DNA of 54,353 nucleotides from Clostridiales bacterium (GTDB lineage: Bacteria > Bacillota > Clostridia > Lachnospirales > Lachnospiraceae): assembly GCA_003343625.1 (NCBI GenBank), contig QAKV01000011.1:1-54353 (forward strand), read 5' to 3'. Below the pieces are notes generated by a model. That model did not search any database, was not told the origin of the DNA, and saw only the letters and a list, made by a program, of their open reading frames with translations. How positions within the stretch are numbered: position 1 is the first letter of the stretch; every line of letters begins with the position of its first letter. The translations under genes were made by a program, and so were the position numbers. Shown here piece after piece: positions 16,804 through 24,434 of this stretch.

Positions 16804-17766
16804 TTAACGGTAACTTTGTATCAAAAGGGATATGGCGTCTACGGTAGCTTTCGTTTCCTGGAGATAGGATGCCGCGCCGGATCGGGGAGAACCCTGCAAA
16901 AGGTCGTCGGAAACCCCGATACAGTCCACTGTAAAATCGCCTTCCAAAGCCAGTTCCTGAAAACGGCATAGCTGATAAGGAACATAGATGCAGGAGGTCA
17001 CCAACAGGATTTTCTGGCCGGCTTTTATGGGAAACTGCCGCAAAAACTGTCGGAATGTATCCATGGAATTTGCCCGGCGCCCTGGATCTCCGGAAGGAGC
17101 TGCCAGAGATACGATTTGACAGTTCCGATATTCTGTCAGATAAGTCCTTTGAGCAGAGCATAGATTTTCATTTTCGCGATAGGACTTTTGCTCATCGTAT
17201 TCGCGGACGCCGAATACGATTTCTATGGCTCCGTTGATGACATCGAATTCTGTCCCGGCATTTGGCGCGTACTCGCTGATGAACGGAAGCTCCACTCCGT
17301 TGAGAGGGCGAAAGCCGGATAAGGCGACGATATGCTTTCCTGTGAATTCTTCCTCATCCAAAATCTTTCTGACCATCTGTATACGATTGAGATTCGCCCT
17401 TCTGGCGCCGCCGAGCGGCAGGATGAAGTCCGGCTCAAATGCCGGCTTTGTCCTGCCGATGAGCCCTAATGATTTCATTTGGGGAAGGATTTCAGCTTCA
17501 TGGTCTTTGACGAATTCATTGTCCGCAATGGCCCAGCGTTCGGTTCCTCCTTTTTGCGCTCTGAAATCCCAGCGTTTGACGAAGGATTCCAGATAGGGAA
17601 GGGATTCTTTTAACGGCGCGTCCAGCTTTTTCGCATCTCCTCCGAACAGGGAGATCAGCTGCTTCATCGCGTCCTGACGGATCCAGGCATATATGGTTTC
17701 GGTCATTTGGAGAAAACGTTCAGCCTTTGAAGGCGCTGTAATTGTAAATTGTAATTTGGGGTTCAT
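16804..17766 (-). CDS. DUF218 (YdcF/ElyC-like) family protein, putative
   Basis: A 320-residue soluble protein. The middle and C-terminal parts follow the DUF218 pattern: DFILPLGGARRANLNRIQMV, then KHIVALSGFRPL, then KILLVTSCIYVPYQLCRFQE and finally YLQETKATVDAISLLI. DUF218 proteins usually have a membrane helix and act in envelope or vitamin B12 processes; no helix is evident here and the N-terminal 110 residues are unrecognised. The enzymatic role is unknown. The start ATG has AGGTGA upstream. It lies 16 bp after the NACHT gene, so the two are probably co-transcribed. The family call rests on spacing and a few motifs. Confidence 0.6.
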   Translation of the reverse strand: MNPKLQFTITAPSKAERFLQMTETIYAWIRQDAMKQLISLFGGDAKKLDAPLKESLPYLESFVKRWDFRAQKGGTERWAIADNEFVKDHEAEILPQMKSLGLIGRTKPAFEPDFILPLGGARRANLNRIQMVRKILDEEEFTGKHIVALSGFRPLNGVELPFISEYAPNAGTEFDVINGAIEIVFGVREYDEQKSYRENENLCSAQRTYLTEYRNCQIVSLAAPSGDPGRRANSMDTFRQFLRQFPIKAGQKILLVTSCIYVPYQLCRFQELALEGDFTVDCIGVSDDLLQGSPRSGAASYLQETKATVDAISLLIQSYR

Positions 17767-17782
17767 ACGAGCTCACCTGCCT

Positions 17783-19771
17783 TTAGACGAGTTTACTGCA
17801 CTTTTCGAGGTATTCCTTGACGAAATCCGGAAATTTTCCGCTCGCTTCCTGCTCTTCATGCCAGTTGTGCAGATCCTGCAGCTTTTTCTTCAGGTTTCTC
17901 AGATTATTCTTATCCTTGCGGCCGTTCGGACGCGTAGCCTGAGTATAGACGAAATCGATTTCATCTGTCATTCTTGCGGAGAAAGGCTCCGCTTTCTCCG
18001 GATTGCGGAAATGTTCTTTGTATAACTGAATTTCGGAACCCAGCCCCCGCTCTACATAGTCTATATCGAGATCCATTCCGCGTCTGATTTCGGTATGACC
18101 GTTCAGGAATGTCAATCCTTTCAGATAAAAAAGATATGCCTTTTCCGGTCTGCCCAGATGATAATAATCCGATAGGATCGTCCGTATGGATTCGATTACG
18201 CTTTTGGGATCCTTTTTCTCACGATATTCCAGGGCTTTTCTGTGCCATTTCAACGCTTCTTCATAAGCCGGTTTTCCGCAATATTTCGAAGTATAGAATG
18301 CCCCATAGTTGGAGAGGATCTTTCCTTTCAGGCTCCGGAACTGAATCAATTCCCGTTCGGCTTCGGGTTCCGCCTGCTTTTCAAGCAGCGCATCCGCCTC
18401 TTTCAAAAGATTCAGAGGAGAAAGCTCTTCTTCATCCATGCGCTCTCCTGTGAAATTAAGCACACTGTAAAAAAGAAAGTTAAGAGATCTTGCCCTTTCG
18501 AAAGGAGAAAGATCCGTTCGTTTCAGAAGCAAATCATAAGAAATCCAGGCGGCTTGTGCAGAGACAAAGCGCACCTTCAGGTCATCGTATACGCCGGCCA
18601 GTTCCTGATAAAACTCCTGCGCCAATGCCAGATAGTTGGAGACATCGCTTTGTTTCAAAGCATCTGCCAGATTTTTCCCATAAATGGAATATAAAAACTC
18701 GGCGGTATCAAGAAACTGAGTCCTGCGATCATAATCTTTTTTCCCTTTATATTTCAGACTTTGGTTCAATCCGATGAGAAACTGTTCCTTTTTCGTTTCG
18801 TTTGCGCAAATGACAAATCCTTTTGCGGCAAAAAATTCCTGGAAGATCTGATGACAGAAATGCAGATTTTCATCAGCGAGACCGGTCATCCGAATCACTT
18901 CATAAAAGGCATCTATATATTCCGGTTCTACGATTTCAGCCAGCATTTGCTTAAGGGAAATTCCCTCCATTCGGCCGTCACGGTTCAATTCCATTCTTTC
19001 CAGTTCAAAAGCGAGCAGAGGAAGGACTTCTTCGATCGCTTTCCTCCGAAGATCCTGAATTCCATCGCGAAACGGATTCCCGCGCTTCCAGATTCGATCC
19101 AGATTTACGTATTCCTGCATCAGATCGCTTTTCTGTGAAATCGTTTTTTCCGGCTGTTCTGTCCTGATCTGCCGATACATATACAGAAGCATGGGGGTTT
19201 TTAGCAGGTTTTCCAAAAGGTCGTCCGCCAACTCTGTTGGGAGAAACTTTTCCAGTTTATTTCGATCGAACCCACAAATCGTCAACTGCGTAAATTTCTC
19301 TTCCAGAGATTCCGAATCGAATACGCTGCAACCGGTTCGGGTAGAGAGGATAAAATTGACGGTATCCGGATATTCTTCCATCATTTCGCCTATCTGATCT
19401 GCAAGAACGGAATAGATTCGATCATCCGGACTTGTATCCCGGAGAATTTCATTCACGCCATCCAGCAAAAACAGAAAGAGATAGTCCGGATGCTTCAGCA
19501 TTTCTTTCACTGCGTTCAGACCGGTTTCATGATTAAAATACCCTCGCAATACCTCGCATAGATAGTGTTTATCGACGTGGCCGCGAATGCGGTTAATTTC
19601 TGCCATGGGCAGATAGATTGGAACGATGGTTCTTCTTTTTCCGTGAAAGATACAGGCCTTTCCCCAGAGTTTTTTCTGCAGGTCTCTCATTTGGGTCGTC
19701 TTTCCATACCCGCCATCTGCGCGAAGAAGATAATTCCCCGGAGCCTTTGCATAAATATCCGTTAACGTCAT
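17783..19771 (-). CDS. NACHT-type STAND NTPase
   Basis: A 662-residue protein with a NACHT NTPase. Walker A is ADGGYGKTT at residues 18-26. Walker B is YLFLFLLDGVNEI (97-109), with the Asp-x-x-x-Glu form usual in NACHT. FILSTRTG fits sensor 1, and FCHQIFQEFFAAKGF is the winged-helix/helical signature seen at the end of NACHT modules. The C-terminal 300 residues are helical and TPR-like (EEALKWHRKALEYREKKDPK, PEKAYLFYLKGLTFLNG), likely the sensing part. The Walker A lies almost at the N-terminus, so there is no fused effector domain. The ATG at 19771 is used because GGAGGATACT precedes it. It is the first gene of the block. Bacterial NACHT proteins are known in antiphage defence; here that role is inferred. 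Confidence 0.88.
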   Translation of the reverse strand: MTLTDIYAKAPGNYLLRADGGYGKTTQMRDLQKKLWGKACIFHGKRRTIVPIYLPMAEINRIRGHVDKHYLCEVLRGYFNHETGLNAVKEMLKHPDYLFLFLLDGVNEILRDTSPDDRIYSVLADQIGEMMEEYPDTVNFILSTRTGCSVFDSESLEEKFTQLTICGFDRNKLEKFLPTELADDLLENLLKTPMLLYMYRQIRTEQPEKTISQKSDLMQEYVNLDRIWKRGNPFRDGIQDLRRKAIEEVLPLLAFELERMELNRDGRMEGISLKQMLAEIVEPEYIDAFYEVIRMTGLADENLHFCHQIFQEFFAAKGFVICANETKKEQFLIGLNQSLKYKGKKDYDRRTQFLDTAEFLYSIYGKNLADALKQSDVSNYLALAQEFYQELAGVYDDLKVRFVSAQAAWISYDLLLKRTDLSPFERARSLNFLFYSVLNFTGERMDEEELSPLNLLKEADALLEKQAEPEAERELIQFRSLKGKILSNYGAFYTSKYCGKPAYEEALKWHRKALEYREKKDPKSVIESIRTILSDYYHLGRPEKAYLFYLKGLTFLNGHTEIRRGMDLDIDYVERGLGSEIQLYKEHFRNPEKAEPFSARMTDEIDFVYTQATRPNGRKDKNNLRNLKKKLQDLHNWHEEQEASGKFPDFVKEYLEKCSKLV

Positions 19772-19921
19772 AGTATCCTCCATTCCGGAGCGTCAGCGAC
19801 GCACTATTCTCCCTGTAAAACGATTTCACATTTCCATATATAATGTAACACGGGATAAGGAATTTCAGAATGTCGAATTTAAATTTATTTCGGAATTTAA
19901 GCAGGCACGCAATTTTGGAAT

Positions 19922-19989
19922 GGAAAGTATACTTGACATTTTCGCTGCCAGGTGTTATACTGAGCTCAGAAACGGAAAGTTGACTTTCC
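19922..19989 (+). promoter_or_regulatory. Putative operator half-sites for the HTH protein
   Basis: GGAAAGT occurs at 19922 just upstream of the -35 box and again at 19973 as part of a perfect palindrome, GGAAAGT-TG-ACTTTCC. They bracket the promoter and suit autorepression by the small HTH protein. Assignment is inference. Confidence 0.5.
19933..19961 (+). promoter_or_regulatory. Promoter of HTH operon
   Basis: TTGACA, 17-bp spacer, TATACT: a near-consensus sigma-A promoter, 52 bp before the TTG start of the HTH gene. Confidence 0.85.
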
Positions 19990-20012
19990 ATAACTGGGGA
20001 AAGGAGGAAGCT

Positions 20013-20216
20013 TTGAAAAACCGATTGGAAGAACTGAGAAAAGACCGCGGGATCAATCAGGAAGAGCTGGCCGCGGCGCTGGGAGTATCCAGGCAGACCA
20101 TCGGATCCCTGGAAAACGGGAGGTATAACCCGTCGATTCTTTTGGCCTTTAAGATCGCCAGGTATTTCGCACTGACGATCGAAGAGATTTTCATTTACGA
20201 GGAGGATGGGAAATGA
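20013..20216 (+). CDS. XRE-family HTH regulator (67 aa)
   Basis: A 67-residue protein consisting of one Cro/CI-type helix-turn-helix: NQEELAAALGVSRQTIGSLE, then NGRYNPSILLAFKIARYF. It resembles the small YozG/YvaO-type repressors of Firmicutes that sit upstream of a membrane protein gene. The start is taken as TTG at 20013, 5 bp past AAGGAGGAAGC. The longer frame that begins at an upstream ATG would read through the promoter. Its stop overlaps the next start (ATGA), so the two are translationally coupled. Confidence 0.9.
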   Translation: MKNRLEELRKDRGINQEELAAALGVSRQTIGSLENGRYNPSILLAFKIARYFALTIEEIFIYEEDGK

Positions 20217-20641
20217 AGAAGAATTTTGGCGTTCTGTTGATTTTTTCGGGAGCCGTGCTGGCCTGTATCGGCCTGTACCTGCTTCGGGTTCAGCCGGATC
20301 CGCAGGGGTTCTGGCGGGTGCTGCCCTTCGTCTGCATCGGCGCAGGCTGCGGGATTTTCGGCCACGGCGTGGGGGATATGGCCAACCGGTGGGCTCTGCG
20401 GAAGCATCCGGAGCTGGAACGGCAGATGCAGATCGAAAAGGACGACGAGCGCAACGTGGCGATTTCCAATCGCGCCAAAGCGAAGGCATACGACGGAATG
20501 CTGTTCGTGCTCGCCGCCCTGATGGTTTCTTTCGCGCTGATGGGCGCGGATATGGCGGTGGTACTCCTTTTAGTATTCGCCTATCTGTTCATCGTTGGCG
20601 AATTCATCTACTATCTGAACAAATATCAGAAGGAGATGTAA
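20213..20641 (+). CDS. Membrane protein, DUF2178/DUF6442-like
   Basis: A 142-residue protein with four hydrophobic segments (about 5-24, 37-52, 93-110 and 114-135). A cytoplasmic loop contains the characteristic KDDERNVAISNRAKAKAYD. Proteins with this loop are regularly found directly after small XRE regulators in Firmicutes; their function is unknown. It starts inside the HTH stop codon. The pair makes a short autoregulated operon. Confidence 0.8.
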   Translation: MKKNFGVLLIFSGAVLACIGLYLLRVQPDPQGFWRVLPFVCIGAGCGIFGHGVGDMANRWALRKHPELERQMQIEKDDERNVAISNRAKAKAYDGMLFVLAALMVSFALMGADMAVVLLLVFAYLFIVGEFIYYLNKYQKEM

Positions 20642-20678
20642 AAGATTGAAAAAGGTGCCCTGTTGAGGGCCTGTGATT

Positions 20679-20930
20679 TTATAGAAAGTTAGCGAATCTG
20701 GCGTTGTCTTTGACCCGGTTGCCATGGACGGCAGCCTCCACTTCCAGATCCATATTGGGAGGGGAAGGAGGGTCGGGCAGCGCCATATCGTCGTCTGCGG
20801 TGCGCATTTCTATTTTGCCGGAGATCTGACGCTTATAATCCCAGCTGCGATAGAGGGAAATGCAGACGGGGACAAAAATCAGGGCGAGAATAATCGCCGC
20901 AAGGCAGAGCAGGGAAATGTAAACGTTCAT
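20679..20930 (-). CDS. Small membrane protein (83 aa), unknown
   Basis: An 83-residue protein with one N-terminal hydrophobic helix (about residues 3-27), followed by a polar tail with a Pro-rich stretch (LPDPPSPPNMDLE). I do not recognise a family. The ATG follows GGAGGCATTTGT. It is convergent with the DUF2178-like gene and divergent from the IbrA-like gene. Confidence 0.65.
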   Translation of the reverse strand: MNVYISLLCLAAIILALIFVPVCISLYRSWDYKRQISGKIEMRTADDDMALPDPPSPPNMDLEVEAAVHGNRVKDNARFANFL

Positions 20931-21106
20931 ACAAATGCCTCCTTTTTTGGAAATTACATGAAAATATCTTTACAAACACAGTATTTTTCTGACTTCATCA
21001 TATCATATTTTTTCCCACATTCCAACCGAAACCCCGCAGTTGCCGGGGATATTTCATGAACGCCCTCTGCTGCCGCTGGAGCGCTCCGGTTATGTCCCCG
21101 GTTTTT

Positions 21107-21135
21107 TTGACATTTTTTTCCAAAGAGGGTAAAAT
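21107..21135 (+). promoter_or_regulatory. Promoter of ibrA-ibrB
   Basis: TTGACA, 17-bp spacer, TAAAAT. The -10 box ends directly before a GTG at 21136, so that codon cannot be the start and initiation must be downstream (21199). Confidence 0.75.
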
Positions 21136-21198
21136 GTGGATAATGGCCCGGAGCCGGGAGAAAAGCTGTGGATTTTTGACCAAAAAACGGAGGGCGAT

Positions 21199-22518
21199 GT
21201 GGAAAAGAAATATCTGGACATCGATGTATATGAAGCTTTTCAGCGGAGGATGGATTTCATCTTTCAGGAGTTCGACAACATCTATGTTTCTTTCAGCGGG
21301 GGCAAGGACAGCGCCCTGCTTTTGCATATGCTGATGGACTATATGAAACGCAATAATATCCGCAGGCGGGTCGGCGTATTCCATCAGGATTTTGAAGCTC
21401 AGTACAAGTTCACCACGGAATATGTGACGCAGATGTTCGAATTGTATTTACCGAGAATCGAGCCCTACTGGGTCTGCCTGCCCATGGCCGTACGCACCGC
21501 GCTGAGCAACTATCAGATGTACTGGTATCCCTGGGACGATAAAAAGAAGGAAATCTGGGTGCGCCCGCTGCCCAACAAGCCTTATGTGATCCACATGGGG
21601 AGGAATCCGTTTTTCCTGTATAAATATAAAATGCTGCAGGAAGATCTGGCCAAGCAGTTCGGCAGGTGGTATCGCCAGATCCACGCCAATCGCAAGACAG
21701 TATGTCTGCTGGGAATCCGGGCGGATGAATCCCTGCAGCGTTATAACGGTTTTCTGAACAAGAAGTACGGATATGGGGATCAATGCTGGATTTCCAAACA
21801 ATTTAAGGACGTCTGGACCGCATCCCCGCTGTATGACTGGTCCACATCCGACGTTTGGACGGCTTATGCCAGATTCGGTTACCCCTATAACAAACTGTAT
21901 GATCTGTACTATAAGGCGGGCTTAAAGCCTTCCCAGATGCGGGTGGCTTCGCCCTTTAACGATTGTGCCAAAGAATCTTTAAATCTCTATCGGGTGTTGG
22001 AGCCGGAAACGTGGACGAAGCTGGTAGGAAGGGTGCAGGGCGCCAACTTCACATCCATTTACGCGAAAACGAAGGCTATGGGATACCGCAACATCACCCT
22101 TCCGCCCGGACATACGTGGAAATCCTACACTCTGTTTTTGCTGGATACGCTGCCCGTCAGACTGAGAAATAATTATGTAAAAAAGTTCAAAACCTCCATC
22201 GAGTTCTGGCACAATACCGGAGGCGGGTTATCGGAGGAAACCATTCAGGAACTTTTGGAAAAGGGATATCAGATCGAGCGCAACGGGGTGTCCAACTACA
22301 CTCTGGATAAGAAGTCCAGAGTGATTTTCAGGCAGGATATTCCCGACGATACGGACGATATCAAAACGACGAAGGACGTCCCCTCCTGGAAAAGGATGTG
22401 TTATTGCATCCTGAAAAACGATCACCTCTGCAGGTTTATGGGCTTCGGCCTTTTGCGGGAAGACAAAAAGAGGGTCGATATGATTCGCGAAAAATATCAG
22501 GGAATGGAGGGGATCTGA
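21199..22518 (+). CDS. ibrA: IbrA-like PAPS reductase family protein (DUF3440)
   Basis: A 439-residue member of the adenine nucleotide alpha-hydrolase/PAPS reductase superfamily with the DUF3440 extension, like IbrA. The pyrophosphate-binding loop SFSGGKDSALLLHML is near residue 35. LLGIRADESLQRYNGF and KDVWTASPLYDWSTSDVW follow, typical of the PAPS reductase fold. The C-terminal third carries the DUF3440-type region. IbrA/IbrB were first described as activators of immunoglobulin-binding protein genes in E. coli, but their biochemical activity is unclear. The GTG start is chosen because GGAGGG lies 5 bp upstream and the promoter excludes earlier starts. The next gene begins right after its stop. 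Confidence 0.85.
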   Translation: MEKKYLDIDVYEAFQRRMDFIFQEFDNIYVSFSGGKDSALLLHMLMDYMKRNNIRRRVGVFHQDFEAQYKFTTEYVTQMFELYLPRIEPYWVCLPMAVRTALSNYQMYWYPWDDKKKEIWVRPLPNKPYVIHMGRNPFFLYKYKMLQEDLAKQFGRWYRQIHANRKTVCLLGIRADESLQRYNGFLNKKYGYGDQCWISKQFKDVWTASPLYDWSTSDVWTAYARFGYPYNKLYDLYYKAGLKPSQMRVASPFNDCAKESLNLYRVLEPETWTKLVGRVQGANFTSIYAKTKAMGYRNITLPPGHTWKSYTLFLLDTLPVRLRNNYVKKFKTSIEFWHNTGGGLSEETIQELLEKGYQIERNGVSNYTLDKKSRVIFRQDIPDDTDDIKTTKDVPSWKRMCYCILKNDHLCRFMGFGLLREDKKRVDMIREKYQGMEGI

Positions 22519-23115
22519 ATGCATTATGAAAGTCCTGTTTACCACGTGATCCGGGTACCTATCGAGAAGATCGAGCCCAACAGCTATAATCCCAACGCCG
22601 TCGCGCCGCCGGAGATGCGGCTTTTATATGACAGCATCAAAGAGGACGGATACACTATGCCGATCGTCTGCTATTATGATAACCGGCGCGATGTTTACAT
22701 CATCGTGGACGGATTTCATCGCTACAGGGTGATGCTGGATTATCCGGATATCTATCGGCGGGAGGAAGGGAAGCTTCCGGTTTCCGTCATCAATAAACCT
22801 CTGGATCAGCGGATGGCCAGCACCATCCGGCACAATCGCGCCAGGGGTTCCCACGATGTGGAGCTGATGAGCAATATCGTCCGGGAACTGCACGAAATCG
22901 GCAGGAGCGATTCCTGGATCTCCAAACATCTGGGAATGGATCGGGACGAGATCCTGCGTTTAAAGCAGATTACCGGGCTGACCGCGCTGTTCAGGGACAA
23001 GGAATTCGGACGGGCGTGGATTCCGGAAGAGAATGGAGGGGAATCCGTACGGAAGAAGAAACCCGTACAGGAAGAACCGGAGCTGGTTTCCGATTTGGAA
23101 GGAAAACCGGTATAA
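22519..23115 (+). CDS. ibrB: IbrB-like ParB-domain protein
   Basis: A 198-residue protein with a ParB/Srx-type nuclease-like domain: VPIEKIEPNSYNPNAVAPPE, then LYDSIKEDGYTMPIVCYYD and IVDGFHRYRVM, followed by a HTH-like segment (SDSWISKHLGMDRDEILRLK). This matches IbrB, which always follows ibrA. The C-terminal tail is Glu/Lys-rich. It starts immediately at the ibrA stop, with GGAATGGAGGGGATCT upstream. A DNA- or nucleotide-directed role is likely but unproven. Confidence 0.85.
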   Translation: MHYESPVYHVIRVPIEKIEPNSYNPNAVAPPEMRLLYDSIKEDGYTMPIVCYYDNRRDVYIIVDGFHRYRVMLDYPDIYRREEGKLPVSVINKPLDQRMASTIRHNRARGSHDVELMSNIVRELHEIGRSDSWISKHLGMDRDEILRLKQITGLTALFRDKEFGRAWIPEENGGESVRKKKPVQEEPELVSDLEGKPV

Positions 23116-23130
23116 ATCGATGGGAAACGA

Positions 23131-23192
23131 CGGATCGGGGGAATGGTTCGGTTCCGGCTTTGCGGCTGGAACCGAACCATTCCCCCGATCCG
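23131..23192. terminator. 25-bp perfect hairpin between convergent genes
   Basis: A 25-bp arm beginning CGGATCGGGGGAATGG pairs perfectly with its reverse complement ending CCCCGATCCG, around a 12-nt loop. No T-run follows. It lies between ibrB and the HAD gene and probably ends transcription from both sides. Confidence 0.6.
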
Positions 23193-23225
23193 CAGTTTAT
23201 ATGGCGATCGATAAACTCCCGGAAA

Positions 23226-23900
23226 TCAGCGTTTCGCTTCCCGCAGCAGGGAGAGTACCTCGAACAGGGAAGGACAGACCGCGGTGGCGCGGTTTTTGAG
23301 CTCTTCGTCGGGCTGCGCGAGATCAGGCACCATAATGGTGAGGAAACCGCCCGCGATTCCGGCGCGTACGCCGTTGATGCTGTCCTCGAGCACCAGACAG
23401 ACTTCCGGTTTTTGGCCCAGAGCATCGGCAGCTTTCAAAAAGAGCTCCGGATCCGGCTTGGCGTGGGTGACTTTATCGCCGGTGATAACGGCGTCAAAAC
23501 AGGAGAGAAGGCCGGTGCGCTCCAGATTCGTGCGGGTATATGTTAGCGTGCTGGCAGTGGCCACGGCTTTGGGAATGCGGTGCCCGGACAGCCAGGAGAG
23601 CAGCTCCCTCAGACCGGGTTTGACCGGAAGATCCCGCTCCTTCAAGAGAACGGCGTAAATTTCCTGCTTTCTGCGCCAGAGCTGTTCGTAATCGCATTTC
23701 CCGGAAAATTCTTCCCGAAAGAGGGGGACGGCGTCGCGATAATTCCTGCCCCGGATGGTTTTGAGAAAGTCTTCCCGGACTTCGACGCCCAGCTCCCTGC
23801 CGGCCAGATTCCAGGCGCCGGCGGAGATGCGTTCCGTATCGAACATCAGGCCGTCCTGGTCGAAGATGACTGCGGAAACGGATGAAAGTGCGGATATCAT
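23226..23900 (-). CDS. HAD-superfamily hydrolase, beta-phosphoglucomutase-like
   Basis: A 224-residue cytoplasmic phosphatase or phosphomutase of HAD subfamily IA. Motif I is VIFDQDGLMFDT (nucleophile and acid Asp pair), motif II AVATAST, the lysine is in THAKPDPELF, and motif III is CLVLEDSINGVRAG. The cap region between motifs I and II is the alpha-helical type 1 cap. Substrate unknown. The start is ATG 23900 behind AAGGAGGACCC. The tRNA-Pro gene and its terminator lie upstream, so the gene has its own transcription. Confidence 0.88.
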   Translation of the reverse strand: MISALSSVSAVIFDQDGLMFDTERISAGAWNLAGRELGVEVREDFLKTIRGRNYRDAVPLFREEFSGKCDYEQLWRRKQEIYAVLLKERDLPVKPGLRELLSWLSGHRIPKAVATASTLTYTRTNLERTGLLSCFDAVITGDKVTHAKPDPELFLKAADALGQKPEVCLVLEDSINGVRAGIAGGFLTIMVPDLAQPDEELKNRATAVCPSLFEVLSLLREAKR

Positions 23901-23945
23901 GGGTCCTCCTTCGCAATTCAAAGATTTCGAGCTTTTCTTCATGAA

Positions 23946-23976
23946 ACAAAAAGGCCTTCGGGAAATCCCGAAGGCC
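23946..23976 (-). terminator. Terminator of tRNA-Pro
   Basis: GGCCTTCGGG pairs with CCCGAAGGCC around a short loop. On the minus strand it is followed by TTTTTGTTT. It begins 3 nt past the tRNA 3' end. Confidence 0.85.
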
Positions 23977-23978
23977 AG

Positions 23979-24052
23979 TCGAAGCGACGTGATTTGAACA
24001 CGCGACCTCTGCGTCCCGAACGCAGCGCTCTACCAAACTGAGCCACGCTTCG
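23979..24052 (-). tRNA. tRNA-Pro (CGG)
   Basis: A 74-nt tRNA on the minus strand. The acceptor stem is CGAAGCG/CGCTTCG with discriminator A. The D arm contains GGCTCAGTTTGGTAGAGC, the anticodon arm is CTGCG-TTCGGGA-CGCAG, and the T arm has GTTCAAATC. The anticodon CGG reads the CCG Pro codon. CCA is not encoded (CT follows). Confidence 0.95.
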
Positions 24053-24073
24053 ATCGCTTTATCAAGCTATATT

Positions 24074-24102
24074 ATAATACAAGAATTTTTGAAAAAAGTC
24101 AA
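24074..24102 (-). promoter_or_regulatory. Promoter of tRNA-Pro
   Basis: On the minus strand TTGACT, 17-bp spacer, TATTAT, about 20 bp upstream of the tRNA. Confidence 0.7.
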
Positions 24103-24233
24103 TGGGGGAGGGGGATCTTTTTTGCAAACCGTTACTGTGAAGAGCAGGTGCAAAAGAAATTGGAGAAAACAACCAATTTGCGCAATGAAAAACTGGATGA
24201 AACGCCGAAAATGTAAGAATAGCTGGGACGGAA

Positions 24234-24262
24234 TTGACAACACAAGCGGTGTATTGTATGCT
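24234..24262 (+). promoter_or_regulatory. Promoter of licT-ptsG operon
   Basis: TTGACA, 17-bp spacer, TATGCT. The predicted start of transcription lies about 15 nt before the RAT element. Confidence 0.8.
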
Positions 24263-24280
24263 GTTAACACAAATGAAGTC

Positions 24281-24309
24281 GGCTTGTGACTGGTAATGCA
24301 GGCAAGACC
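24281..24309 (+). promoter_or_regulatory. RAT antiterminator element
   Basis: GGCTTGTGACTGGTAATGCA continues with GGCAAGACC. This 29-nt sequence follows the ribonucleic antiterminator consensus bound by BglG/SacY/LicT proteins (GGATTGTTACTG...GCAGGCAAAACC) and overlaps the left arm of the terminator stem. It should form a hairpin when bound by the LicT-like protein, preventing termination. Confidence 0.88.
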
Positions 24310-24344
24310 AAACGGCAGGAGCCAACGCATCCTGTTTGTTTGGT
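24305..24344 (+). terminator. Conditional terminator in licT leader
   Basis: AGACCAAAC pairs with GTTTGGTCT, followed by TTTTCTTTT. Its left arm shares bases with the RAT, so RAT and terminator are mutually exclusive. Confidence 0.85.
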
Positions 24345-24434
24345 CTTTTTCTTTTCTTCGGGAGAAGTTTCTTTCCCCCCTGAAGAAAAGGGCCTTCGGC
24401 AGAGGAAAAACGAAAACGAAAGGGGGGTTGGAGG

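Noticed and set aside
20998..21384. 128-codon minus-strand frame upstream of ibrA
   Set aside because: It runs through the ibrA promoter and coding start on the opposite strand, lacks a ribosome binding site and matches no family.
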